Shown here piece by piece: positions 40,501-48,262 of a stretch of DNA of 55,782 nt. Below the pieces are notes generated by a model that was not told the origin of the DNA, made no database searches, and saw only the letters and a program-made list of their open reading frames with translations. Where the stretch lies: the NCBI GenBank assembly GCA_017538105.1, contig JAFYJN010000060.1:1-55782 (forward strand), given 5' to 3'. The position numbers were made by a program, and so were the translations under genes. Within the stretch, counting starts at the first letter, position 1. Every line of letters begins with the position of its first letter. Source of the DNA: Prevotella sp. (GTDB lineage: Bacteria; Bacteroidota; Bacteroidia; Bacteroidales; Bacteroidaceae).

Positions 40501-41129
40501 TACGACACCTTGTCGGCCTGTGTCACGTCACTTGCCATATCCATGAAGGCATAACGCTCGATGGCAAGCTCGCCAGAGAGGTCGAGGTCACCATAAACAG
40601 TCATCAACGAGTCGAGGGAGCCTACATAGGTGGAACCTTCCATTTTTCTTGTTCCACCGTCGCCACGCTGACGCAACGACTCTAAGGCACACAGCAGGGC
40701 GGCCTCCCTGCGACCATGATTCTCGTAGTAGTCGTGCAACAGGTCGTATTCGCCTAACTCATAGCCAATCACACTCAACATATCGTCGTTGAAATATTTT
40801 CCCATCGACATGCGGTGTACCAATTTGGGATAGTCCTTCGCTCGGGCTAGCGCCAGAGCGTCGAGGTCGCTCAATGCCAGCCGGCGGTATTCACGGGCGA
40901 CGCTGTCGGTGGTCTGCATCGACAACAATGTCTCCAGCACGGCGGCTTCCACACGGTTGGTATGGCGTAACGACAGCTCACGCTCCACAATCTCTTGGAG
41001 CACGGCAGGAATACTGTCTGCCGATATTTTGGCTTGCTGGCCCAAACGGGTGTAATCGGAATCGCTCCCTTGTGCCATGACATACATGGCGGAAAAAGCA
41101 AAAAGTATGGTGAATATCTTTCTCATCAT
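37593..41129 (-). CDS. N-terminal part of the A2M-like protein with embedded plug module
   Basis: About 1178 residues from ATG 41129. Signal peptide (KIFTILFAFSAMYVMAQ), several macroglobulin beta-sandwich domains (TDRSVYRPGQTVHLALVAYS is the MG2 motif near 470; DLSL and VEEYKRPTFKVSL follow in MG3). From about residue 980 to 1150 there is a carboxypeptidase-like domain (GCVTDADGEPLIGASVMV, FAYVGYKTKTL) and a TonB plug-like region with SusC-type signatures (NEVVVVGYGVQKKSSLTGSV, PPLYVVNGEI, SGSDATSIYGAQAAGGVVII). No barrel follows; instead the A2M domain begins and the frame breaks. Likely a periplasmic or outer-membrane anchored protein. Confidence 0.85.
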   Translation of the reverse strand: MMRKIFTILFAFSAMYVMAQGSDSDYTRLGQQAKISADSIPAVLQEIVERELSLRHTNRVEAAVLETLLSMQTTDSVAREYRRLALSDLDALALARAKDYPKLVHRMSMGKYFNDDMLSVIGYELGEYDLLHDYYENHGRREAALLCALESLRQRGDGGTRKMEGSTYVGSLDSLMTVYGDLDLSGELAIERYAFMDMASDVTQADKVSYLEKILNRYNKYERINILRNAYNAMTDPMSRMESFSYLLTSRDSLRLEFTHRNVSNATLRIYRTDMHNDEPDFEADDTELDKDGFREFRKTHKCKELSALRQEMVFREETLRNIQNDTLRVAPLPVGIYIVEINSSSKPKMEPLRHLLFVSDIRPLITPLSNDSCLITAVDALTGQPLSTATLQYYDDEEEETTTISANQHGQVYLDDDYIDCVLFTKDDHALPTFNPDDHSFFDDMKEEDEEQVVGELMTDRSVYRPGQTVHLALVAYSQERCTTRVLPNQSFIVTVKNPQWKEIDSLSLTTDTYGTAHLEYRLPAHLPLGNYTLSIDKKRSDIKQRLHGSSSQTIRVEEYKRPTFKVSLDKSNDVVRIGDTLRLSGHAQTITGEPLRGATVTWSAFIRSFRQNSKMLRDECDTLMTDHEGRFVITLPIISQERYPIDDDIYRTEIHAYVTDAAGETHDVTENFQFTKRGIALSSNVQGKLIERRDLENYTITLKATNFCGNVIDIPLHYSLDGQSGQGNSFTAPQLGTGPHTLVVTHEGDTLRQVFIVYDRDATRPCVSTSDWFDVSGSTFDEEGKEPCSVWIGTSERDVTIHYSVFTADSLLNQGLLHLSDSIIRQDYPYRDEYGDGITVVYSWYSNGEFHQEHASFEKPKPNKHLTAQWSTFRDKLMPGQKEEWRLKLTHQDGRPADARLIATLYDKSLDELSRHRWSWDTRLIRRLGDVAYYPESYRMNAYDYVHSKHAKEEELIMSWLNFGIGNYGQGVPVSGCVTDADGEPLIGASVMVTGTRIGTVTDIDGNYTMTAPAGSRLSFAYVGYKTKTLHVISHTINVVLEEDENALNEVVVVGYGVQKKSSLTGSVSGVKISEPVIKRDSKLQDDIPPLYVVNGEIVNDISSIPSDAIIEMTTLSGSDATSIYGAQAAGGVVIITTNQGKQATSPSVPMNIAMRENLSETAFFYPPFAPTATAR

Positions 41130-41148
41130 TGTTGTAGGTTTAACAACG

Positions 41149-41179
41149 CAAAAGTACTCCATATTTTTGATTATTCCAA
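41149..41179 (-). promoter_or_regulatory. Promoter of the A2M-like locus
   Basis: On the minus strand TTG (41179-41177) is followed after 20 bases by TACTTTTG (41156-41149), close to the Bacteroidetes consensus. It lies 19 bases before ATG 41129. Confidence 0.65.
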
Positions 41180-41342
41180 TATTTTCAAAGCATTTTCTCC
41201 AATTTAGATGCCAATTAGTAATATGCGTTCACCTTTCCTAATCAACTGCTCCATTCCTCTCCCTTTCTGCGGAGGAATGTAGGGGGGGTCCTTTTTCCCT
41301 CTACACTTTAGGGAAAATCCTACACCGCTTTAGGATTTATCC

Positions 41343-41374
41343 TTTGCGACGGATTGTTTTTTCCCTTACTTTTG
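41343..41374 (+). promoter_or_regulatory. Promoter TTTG-N20-TACTTTTG
   Basis: TTTG at 41343-41346 and TACTTTTG at 41367-41374 are spaced by exactly 20 bases, a full Bacteroidetes consensus promoter, 53 bases before the start codon at 41428. Confidence 0.8.
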
Positions 41375-41427
41375 CCGATGAAAACAAGAAGATAACCAAT
41401 TCGTCTAACCATTTAAAAAGTACCATT

Positions 41428-42132
41428 ATGAAAAAGATGATGACTTTGGCAGTGATGATGACGATAGCCATCTCCGCCACCGCAATGACATACACACAGG
41501 CTCGTAACGAAGCTCTGTTCCTCAGCGATAAGATGGCCTATGAACTGGGTCTTGACGCAGAGCAGTATGCAGCAGTATTTGAAATCAATTTTGACTACTT
41601 CTATAGCGTGGGAACTTTTGCCGACCTGAACGGTGTCTACTGGACTCGTCGCAACATGGATCTCCGTTATGTGCTCTCTCCCTGGCAGTACGACATCTAT
41701 ATGATGGCCAGCTACTTCTATCGCCCGATAGGGTGGAGCGGAAACCACTTCACGTTCTACATCTATTCGCGCTATACTGACAGGCACCACTTCTACATGG
41801 ATCGCCCGCACACCTACGCCCACTATCGCGGCGGAAACAACAGGCATGAGCGCAGCGTCTATGCTGGAAGGACTTTCAACCACACTGCGTCGCCCCACAA
41901 AACGACGACACAGCATACTTACAACCATGGCACTCCGCCGCGGACAGGTTCTACCGCGAATCCTTCGCACATTGGTTCCACCTCGTTCAACCACGGTAGT
42001 GCAACACAAAACCACGGCAGCACGACGTTCGGCTCACACCGCACGACAACGACTCCGAGGACCTCTCAACCAACAGCCAGGACTTCCGGCGCTCGCACCT
42101 CCGGTGCACGCACGGCAGGCCCACATAAGTAA
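41428..42132 (+). CDS. Secreted His/Thr/Ser-rich protein of unknown function
   Basis: A 234-residue exported protein. Signal peptide MKKMMTLAVMMTIAISATA; a folded part (about 22-115) beginning TYTQARNEALFLSDKMAYEL with many Tyr/Phe residues (FEINFDYFYSVGTFADLNGV, YDIYMMASYFYRP); then a low-complexity tail (about 130-234) rich in His, Thr, Ser, Gly and Arg with repeated GS.T/HG and TSGAR units (TSGARTSGART). ATG 41428 was chosen because it starts the signal peptide; an in-frame ATG at 41344 lies inside the promoter. I know no named family. The many His residues could bind metal, but this is a guess. A strong consensus promoter suggests good expression. Confidence 0.75.
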   Translation: MKKMMTLAVMMTIAISATAMTYTQARNEALFLSDKMAYELGLDAEQYAAVFEINFDYFYSVGTFADLNGVYWTRRNMDLRYVLSPWQYDIYMMASYFYRPIGWSGNHFTFYIYSRYTDRHHFYMDRPHTYAHYRGGNNRHERSVYAGRTFNHTASPHKTTTQHTYNHGTPPRTGSTANPSHIGSTSFNHGSATQNHGSTTFGSHRTTTTPRTSQPTARTSGARTSGARTAGPHK

Positions 42133-42241
42133 ACAAAACAACTAAACATAGACAAAAAAGTAATCACATGACATAAGCAACCTCTAATACCACACAAAAA
42201 CTAGATTGTTACATATAAGGGTTTAAAGATTTGTTTTTCCG

Positions 42242-42278
42242 CCGTGCTCCGAAGTGATTCGGGGCACGGTCTTTTTTG
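42242..42278 (+). terminator. Rho-independent terminator
   Basis: Arms CCGTGCTCCGAA and TTCGGGGCACGG pair (one G-T) around a short loop and are followed by a T-rich run (TCTTTTTT). It follows the His/Thr-rich gene by about 110 bases. The rest of the 42133-42477 gap holds CT-rich short repeats and the mrp promoter. Confidence 0.85.
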
Positions 42279-42406
42279 GCGTCACTCACCCCTCACCTTC
42301 TCCGTAAGCGGAGGTTCTGCCGCCGCCCTCTTACCCCTCACCTCTCAAAAATACCATCTTCAATCTCATTTGTTAGAAAAATGAATAGTTTCTCCAAGAT
42401 TATTTG

Positions 42407-42414
42407 TAATTTTG
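42407..42414 (+). promoter_or_regulatory. Bacteroidetes -7 box for mrp
   Basis: TAATTTTG matches TAnnTTTG, 63 bases before the start codon. The spacer contains a CT-rich run of CCTCTCAC-type repeats (42441-42467). Confidence 0.5.
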
Positions 42415-42477
42415 CCAGCAAATAACGTTATTAAACATTCCTCTCACCCCTCACCTCTCACCTCTTATTATAAAACC

Positions 42478-43587
42478 ATGACCCTTTACCCAAAACTTAT
42501 CCTCGACGCACTGGCAACAGTAACCTATGCCGGCACGAAGAAGAATCTCGTTGAAAGCGAGATGGTGGCCGACAATTTGCACATCGACGGTATGAAGGTG
42601 GCCTTCTCGCTCATCTTCCCACGTGATACCGATCCTTTCCTCAAATCGACACTCAAGGCTGCGGAGGCGGCTATTCATTACCACGTGAGTCCTGAGGTGG
42701 AAGTGACCATCACTCCGGAATTTAAGTCAGCGGCCAGACCGGAACCTGACAAACTGTTGCCGCAAGTGAAGAACATCGTGGCGGTGAGCAGTGGCAAGGG
42801 CGGCGTGGGCAAAAGCACCGTGGCGGCCAATCTGGCCATCTCTTTGGCTCGGCTGGGTTATCAGGTGGGACTGCTCGACGCGGATATCTTCGGGCCGTCG
42901 ATGCCGAAAATGTTCCAGGTGGAGGATGCACGGCCGTATGCGGTGCGTGTGGACGAACGTGACCTCATTGAACCCATCACGCAATATGGGGTGAAACTGC
43001 TGAGCATCGGGTTCTTCGTGAAACCGGAAACGGCGACGCTCTGGCGTGGCGGAATGGCGTCGAACGCGCTCAAACAACTCATCGGCGATGCCGATTGGGG
43101 CGAACTTGACTATCTGATTCTTGACACACCACCGGGAACGAGTGACATTCATCTCACACTTTTACAGACACTGGCCATTACGGGAGCGGTCATCGTGACC
43201 ACGCCGCAAGAGGTGGCATTGGCAGATGCCAGGAAAGGCATCGATATGTACCAAAATGATAAAGTGAACGTTCCTATTCTCGGACTGGTGGAAAACATGG
43301 CGTGGTTCACACCGGCGGAACTGCCACAAAACCGCTATTATATCTTCGGGAAAGAAGGAGGAAAGAAATTGGCCGAGGAGGCGAAAGTGCCGCTGCTGGC
43401 GCAGATACCACTGGTACAGTCAATATGTGAGAGTGGCGACATGGGAAAACCGGCAGCCCTCAACATTGACACTATTTCAGGACAGGCGTTCATCAATCTG
43501 GCTCAGGCTGTGGTCACCACCGTCAACCGCCGAAACCGTGAACAACCGCCCACAAAAAGGGTAGGGGTGACAACTCATCATTCCTGA
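42478..43587 (+). CDS. mrp: Mrp/NBP35-type iron-sulfur carrier ATPase
   Basis: A 369-residue P-loop ATPase thought to carry and transfer Fe-S clusters in the cytoplasm. An N-terminal MIP18/DUF59-like domain (about 1-85) precedes the ATPase domain with deviant Walker A GKGGVGKST (near residue 107) and switch motifs DADIFGPSMPKMF and DYLILDTPPGTSD. It lacks a CxxC pair at the C-terminus that many Mrp proteins have; the region shows NMAWFTPAELPQNRYYIFG in its place. ATG 42478 matches the family start; an in-frame ATG at 42412 lies in the -7 box. Followed tail to tail by the minus-strand protease gene. Confidence 0.92.
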   Translation: MTLYPKLILDALATVTYAGTKKNLVESEMVADNLHIDGMKVAFSLIFPRDTDPFLKSTLKAAEAAIHYHVSPEVEVTITPEFKSAARPEPDKLLPQVKNIVAVSSGKGGVGKSTVAANLAISLARLGYQVGLLDADIFGPSMPKMFQVEDARPYAVRVDERDLIEPITQYGVKLLSIGFFVKPETATLWRGGMASNALKQLIGDADWGELDYLILDTPPGTSDIHLTLLQTLAITGAVIVTTPQEVALADARKGIDMYQNDKVNVPILGLVENMAWFTPAELPQNRYYIFGKEGGKKLAEEAKVPLLAQIPLVQSICESGDMGKPAALNIDTISGQAFINLAQAVVTTVNRRNREQPPTKRVGVTTHHS

Positions 43588-43588
43588 T

Positions 43589-44716
43589 TCAAAATTCGTA
43601 ATTCACGATAGCACCGTCTTCAGACTTCAGGGTGAGGACGTGTTTTTTCGTGGTGTCAAGATTGAAGTATGCGCAGGGGTTGTCTTCAATGTTGATGCCG
43701 TCGATATGCGTCAGGCGGTCACCTACACGAACCCCGTTCCGCCATGCCTCACTGTCTTCCCATACCAAGGTCACTTTGTAATGCTTGCCGTCGTACATCA
43801 GTACCACATGGTGGTACTGGTTGCCGATGGTGATGCCACCATCGTATTCATAGGGCTGGTAAATCATCTCTCGATGACCGTAGTCAATGACCAAAGTGCC
43901 ATATTTCAGAAACAGACTGCCTATACTTGACGTGTTGGAACGTTGTACATTGGTGGTGATGTCGCGGAAGACGCAACCGCCAATGCTGATGCTGTCCAAC
44001 AAGACCTTGGCGATTTGTTGGTCCTGGCTCTTACCATAAATACCGGCATTGGTGGACCCTGTGGCTGTGGACAAGGTGTCGATATGTTCAAGGTCTTTCT
44101 TCCTGACGGTGATATATCCGGGAAAACCTGTGTCGAACATGTACCTACGTTCCAGGTCGGAATGCGTCTTCACCATGACGTAGGGCACGTGCATGTCGGT
44201 CTCGAATGGGATGCGGAAACCAGACTCGTTGGAAAATAGACGTGCATCGTCGCTGACAATCATTTCGCCATGACGCACATCAATCTTAACGGATTTTTTC
44301 TTAAATAGGTCGCTGCCGATACACCCAACGATGTCTTGACAGTCGTATTCCTGACGCATCATGCTACTGGGAGGACTGACGATGACACGATATTTCTTGA
44401 CATCCATATTGCCTATACGCATCATGGGAATACTACGTTTCTTTGTCAACTTGACGTGTCCAGCAGCATCGCTTACGAAGGTGAATGAAAACAGTCCGCC
44501 TTTTTTCAAGGATATAGCTTCATCGGTGAACAACAAGCCGCAACTGCAACCCGTGTCAAAAACAAAAAGATGTGACTGACCGCCTATCTCAACGGGCAAC
44601 ATAATCCGCCCGTGACTGAAGGTGATGGGGATGGTGTCTACTTGGGTAGCGACAACTGATAGCGAGGCGAATAACAGTATCGCTGTCAACAACTGTCTAA
44701 ATGAACAGTTGTTCAT
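43589..44716 (-). CDS. Exported retropepsin-like aspartic protease with PDZ domain
   Basis: A 375-residue protein with signal peptide (hydrophobic 8-23). Two aspartyl-protease half-sites are visible: FVFDTGCSCG (Asp54) and YMFDTGFPGY (Asp195), each in a pepsin-like beta-sheet, so the active site is probably built within one chain. A PDZ-like domain follows (about 290-375: VWEDSEAWRNGVRVGDRLTHIDG). Such proteases are known from Bacteroidetes. The gene overlaps the upstream permease gene by four bases (ATGA) and so belongs to the tolC-hlyD-permease operon. A role in processing the exported substrate or quality control is possible but unproven. Confidence 0.85.
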   Translation of the reverse strand: MNNCSFRQLLTAILLFASLSVVATQVDTIPITFSHGRIMLPVEIGGQSHLFVFDTGCSCGLLFTDEAISLKKGGLFSFTFVSDAAGHVKLTKKRSIPMMRIGNMDVKKYRVIVSPPSSMMRQEYDCQDIVGCIGSDLFKKKSVKIDVRHGEMIVSDDARLFSNESGFRIPFETDMHVPYVMVKTHSDLERRYMFDTGFPGYITVRKKDLEHIDTLSTATGSTNAGIYGKSQDQQIAKVLLDSISIGGCVFRDITTNVQRSNTSSIGSLFLKYGTLVIDYGHREMIYQPYEYDGGITIGNQYHHVVLMYDGKHYKVTLVWEDSEAWRNGVRVGDRLTHIDGINIEDNPCAYFNLDTTKKHVLTLKSEDGAIVNYEF

Positions 44717-45987
44717 GATACGGCCCCTTCCTTGGCTTCATGGGCTTGACGGGTCTTCTCACGCAACCGCTGCATGCGTTCAACGGCATGACGACGGGCA
44801 TGAAGAATCTGATAACGATATACGAGACATGTAGTTAAGAAATAAACGACAACCTGAATCCATAACATATGATATTCATGCCGGATGTCAGCCAAGTTTG
44901 CTCCCATGCTATTGATGCGGACGAAACCTCGTACACCAAAGGTGGAGGGGAAAAGATGGGCTACACCTTTCCAATAGCCGGGGATAGAGGATTCGGGCCA
45001 CGACACACCGCTCATGAACATCAGGGGGATGGAGGTGAAAACGACAATCAATATCACATTCTCGCGGTAACGGATAAAGCAACTCATCGTCATGCCGAAA
45101 AAGATACAGGCTAAGATATATGGGGTGAGCAACCCTAACAGTGCCAAACGGTCAGAGAAGTTGACGAAACTGAAGATGCGGGGAACAACCATTGTCAAGT
45201 AGGCACCCAGCACGGCATAAATCATGAAGTAGCACAGTCCCTTGCCCAAAACGATACGGAAAATACCATTGTAATGCTTACTCACGGGCACAAGGTCGCG
45301 ATAGCGGTTGTTCTCGCGGGCGGTACCGGCCGACATGCCGATGCCTAACAATAGGGTCTGCTGGATAATCAATATCAAAACGGCGGGGATAACGGCATGG
45401 CCGTAGCCGCCAACAGGGTTGAATATAGGTACCTCGGTGTAGCCCAACGGCTGACTGGCCACTTCTTCTTCATGGGCGGTGTACTGTCCGTTTAACTTCA
45501 CCTGAATACTCTTGTTCATATCCATCGACACGGCGGTGGCGGTGGAATAGATGGCGCTATAGGCCAGCATGAGGCTCATATCGCAATAAACACTTACATG
45601 CGATTGCTCCAGCCGGTTCAGATTGGTGCCGAAATCGGGCGGAAAGTATATCACCCCTCGAACTTGCTGAGAACCTACTAAATGCTGCGCTTCTTGTAAG
45701 TTGTTGCAGTGCTGGGCCACACGAACATGTGACGACGCGTCGTACTTGCGGATAAACTCACGGCTCTCCTCGCTGTGTGACATGTCAACAACGGCTACAG
45801 GTACTTCTTCCACAACTTCATTGTTGTAGCACCAGGAATAAAGCAATGGGTACAACAGGGGGACGATGACGCAGAAGATGAACACGCCCTCGTCCTTGAT
45901 AATCGAGACCATCTCCTTCTTCCAAATGTAGCACATGTCATGGATGCCTTCATTCAGCTTGTGCCATATACTCTCGTGTTGTTCCAT
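44713..45987 (-). CDS. ABC-2 type transporter permease (second)
   Basis: A 424-residue inner-membrane protein: one helix near residue 30-50, a large periplasmic domain (about 55-185, VPVAVVDMSHSEESREFIRKY), then five to six helices (about 205-400) with RENNRYRDLVPVS between them, as in ABC-2 permeases of the YbhS/YhhJ type. It follows the first permease by nine bases and overlaps the protease gene. No ATPase gene is present in this operon. Together the two permeases with HlyD- and TolC-like proteins would form a tripartite exporter. Confidence 0.88.
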   Translation of the reverse strand: MEQHESIWHKLNEGIHDMCYIWKKEMVSIIKDEGVFIFCVIVPLLYPLLYSWCYNNEVVEEVPVAVVDMSHSEESREFIRKYDASSHVRVAQHCNNLQEAQHLVGSQQVRGVIYFPPDFGTNLNRLEQSHVSVYCDMSLMLAYSAIYSTATAVSMDMNKSIQVKLNGQYTAHEEEVASQPLGYTEVPIFNPVGGYGHAVIPAVLILIIQQTLLLGIGMSAGTARENNRYRDLVPVSKHYNGIFRIVLGKGLCYFMIYAVLGAYLTMVVPRIFSFVNFSDRLALLGLLTPYILACIFFGMTMSCFIRYRENVILIVVFTSIPLMFMSGVSWPESSIPGYWKGVAHLFPSTFGVRGFVRINSMGANLADIRHEYHMLWIQVVVYFLTTCLVYRYQILHARRHAVERMQRLREKTRQAHEAKEGAVS

Positions 45988-45996
45988 CTCGATGGG

Positions 45997-47187
45997 TTAT
46001 GGGATATATTCATATTCTAACATGGCCTTGCGCGTTCGACGTAAGACAAACAAGGGCAGGGCGGCAAAACAGACCATGAAAAGGATGTTCACAAAGCAGT
46101 TAATCAGCGGATAACCGCCAAGGATACCTATCTGATAGACCATGAAGTAATGACGCATGGGGAAAAGATACGACAGAGCTTCAATGGGAGGATCCATGGC
46201 GTAAACGGGGAAGGCACCTCCACATACAGTGAAACTGAGGACACCCCACAATGAACAGACACTCATCGACATGCGGAGCGAGGGCATCAGACCAAAGATG
46301 AAGATGCCGAAACCTTGCGAGGCCCAGATTGATAATATGGCCAGCAACAGTATGACTCCCCATCCACCAGGGTGGGGGAAGTTCAACACACCGAACACAT
46401 ACCACATGTAACCGAGCATCACCAACAGATAGATAATGTGGTGGGGAAGGAATTTGCCCACCAAGGCTACCCACGAACGGTTATTGGCCATGGCCATCCA
46501 TTCCTTGGAACGGTTGAATTTCAACTCGGTGCCTATGCTGTATGGGGTGACAAGGAAGATGAACAGAAGGATACACGCGGGGATGAACACATTACTCAGA
46601 TAGACATTGTAATTGGTCCAGGGGTTGCTAATCTGGTGAAGGTCAATGGCGATGGGTTGTAAAAATGCCTTAATCTGCTCGCTACTGAATCCTTTCGCCT
46701 GCATAGTGGCCATGCCGACACCGGCACTGCCCAGTGTGCAGACGGTCTTCATGTCACGGAATACCATGCTGCCGGCAGCCAACACGGCATTGCTGTAATA
46801 GAACGAGATATTGGGTTGGCGTGATGACAGCAAATCGTCGGTGGTGTGTTCGGGGAAATACAGAAAACCGTATATCTCGTTGCGCTGGATGGCCTGACGG
46901 GCACTGTTGATGTTGGGGTAGTGGCTCACCACATGTGAGGTTTGGAGAGCGTCCAATTTACGTGTCAAAGTACGCGTGGTGGCACTGTTGTCCTCATCAA
47001 CAACACCAATGGGTAACTCTGTGGGTACACCTTCCTGCAACATCGAGGTAAAGAAAAAAATGATAAACACAGGAAACAGCACCATGCAGAACCAATATAT
47101 CGGATTCCGCATAATGATGCTTACCTCTCTACGCGCTATGCGTAATATCTGTCCCAGTACTTTCACTTTGTTCCTTTTTCTCCTCAT
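45997..47187 (-). CDS. ABC-2 type transporter permease (first)
   Basis: A 396-residue permease with the same plan as its neighbour: N-terminal helix (about 25-50), periplasmic domain (ELPIGVVDEDNSATTRTLTRK, FLYFPEHTTDDLL), and a C-terminal group of helices (about 200-385; SMSVCSLWGVLSFTVCGGAFP, MRHYFMVYQIGILGGYPLI). The VVDEDNS motif is shared by YbhS/YbhR-type proteins. It lies 30 bases after the membrane-fusion gene. The pair is probably a heterodimer. Confidence 0.88.
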   Translation of the reverse strand: MRRKRNKVKVLGQILRIARREVSIIMRNPIYWFCMVLFPVFIIFFFTSMLQEGVPTELPIGVVDEDNSATTRTLTRKLDALQTSHVVSHYPNINSARQAIQRNEIYGFLYFPEHTTDDLLSSRQPNISFYYSNAVLAAGSMVFRDMKTVCTLGSAGVGMATMQAKGFSSEQIKAFLQPIAIDLHQISNPWTNYNVYLSNVFIPACILLFIFLVTPYSIGTELKFNRSKEWMAMANNRSWVALVGKFLPHHIIYLLVMLGYMWYVFGVLNFPHPGGWGVILLLAILSIWASQGFGIFIFGLMPSLRMSMSVCSLWGVLSFTVCGGAFPVYAMDPPIEALSYLFPMRHYFMVYQIGILGGYPLINCFVNILFMVCFAALPLFVLRRTRKAMLEYEYIP

Positions 47188-47217
47188 CTAACCCCTTCTT
47201 GGAAGAGGGCAGGGGCG

Positions 47218-48222
47218 TCACTTTTCACTTTTTACTTTTCCCTTGATGATCAGCGACATGCCGGGACGCATTCCTTCCATCTTGTCCAATGGACGGGCAC
47301 GGACTTCAAAGGTCTTCAGGTCATACTGTCCGTTGGTCTTCGTGGCTTTCCATACGGCATAGCTGCCTTCGTCCTTGATGAAGAACACTTTCATCTTGAT
47401 GTCCTTGTCAAAAGCGGGAGAGTAGGCGGTGAAGGTGTCGCCAACCTTAAGACCGTTCAACTGGTCTTCACGAACATTGAAGACACCCCACATGTCGCTC
47501 AACTCGGCAATACTCATGATAGGGGAACCGGTACCCACCAATTCGCCAACCTTCGGGTAAATATTGCTTACCTCACCATCAGCAGGGGCTATCTGGATGG
47601 TCTCACGGATGTAGGAACTGACTTCTTGGATAGCTCCTTGGGCTTGGCGTACCTTGGCGGCGGCGGCTTGGCGCTCCTCGGAACGGGCTCCGTTCGTGGC
47701 CATGTCGTATTGACTCTTCGCGGCGCGCTCCTGAGCCTCTGAGGCCTTGTACATGGCATAGGCCTCATCGCGTTTCTGCGCGGTCATCACCCCTTCGTCA
47801 AACAAACGCTGCACACGTTCGTACGATTTCTTGGCAATGTCCAGACCTGCTTTGGCTTGTTGCCATAACTCGTAGGCTCCGGTAATTTGCTCCTTACGGG
47901 CCCCATTGTCGGCCATCTCGCTCATGGCGGCGGCGGCTTGCTCCACACTGCGGGCCTGGGCATCTTTGGCGCGCACTTCGGGGGCATCCAAGATGGCCAA
48001 CGTATCGCCCTTATGAACAAAGTCACCTTCTTTTACTAAAATCTCGAGAATGCGACCAGGTACCTTGCTGGATACTCGGTATTCACTCACGTCCACTTCG
48101 CCTTGGATGATTTCCTTGCTGCGGTCGAGGGTGAAAAAACCAATCAAGGCAACGATTCCCACTACCAAGACAAAACCGACAACGGCTAAAAGAATGTTGT
48201 TGTGCTGTGATTTTTTCGACAT
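47218..48222 (-). CDS. HlyD-family membrane fusion protein
   Basis: A 334-residue periplasmic adaptor. One N-terminal membrane helix (about 11-31), a biotinyl-lipoyl-like half (VSSKVPGRILEILVKEGDFVHKGDTLAIL), a long coiled-coil hairpin (about 80-200: AKDAQARSVEQAAAAMSEMAD to KVRQAQGAIQEVSSYI), a second lipoyl half (IQIAPADGEVSNIYPKVGELV) and a beta-barrel domain. It bridges the two permeases and the TolC-like protein encoded just upstream. Confidence 0.93.
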   Translation of the reverse strand: MSKKSQHNNILLAVVGFVLVVGIVALIGFFTLDRSKEIIQGEVDVSEYRVSSKVPGRILEILVKEGDFVHKGDTLAILDAPEVRAKDAQARSVEQAAAAMSEMADNGARKEQITGAYELWQQAKAGLDIAKKSYERVQRLFDEGVMTAQKRDEAYAMYKASEAQERAAKSQYDMATNGARSEERQAAAAKVRQAQGAIQEVSSYIRETIQIAPADGEVSNIYPKVGELVGTGSPIMSIAELSDMWGVFNVREDQLNGLKVGDTFTAYSPAFDKDIKMKVFFIKDEGSYAVWKATKTNGQYDLKTFEVRARPLDKMEGMRPGMSLIIKGKVKSEK

Positions 48223-48262
48223 ATCTTAATTCTTTCTTATTATTTTATTCAATGTTCAACGT

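Larger units (their letters stand above)
35494..41129 (-). pseudogene. Alpha-2-macroglobulin-like gene split by a frameshift
   Basis: Two consecutive minus-strand frames together encode one A2M-family protein of about 1880 residues. The first frame ends at 37593 after the segment ENLSETAFFYPP; the expected continuation, LRTDSNGEVSIAFTLPES, is present but one frame over. One base is missing in the C-rich run CTACCCACCC (plus-strand 37618-37626). Both halves otherwise look intact, with no further stops, so this is either a recent mutation, a phase-variable site or a sequencing error. The halves are described separately. Start at 41129 because the longer frame (to 41162) would include the -7 box. 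Confidence 0.8.
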
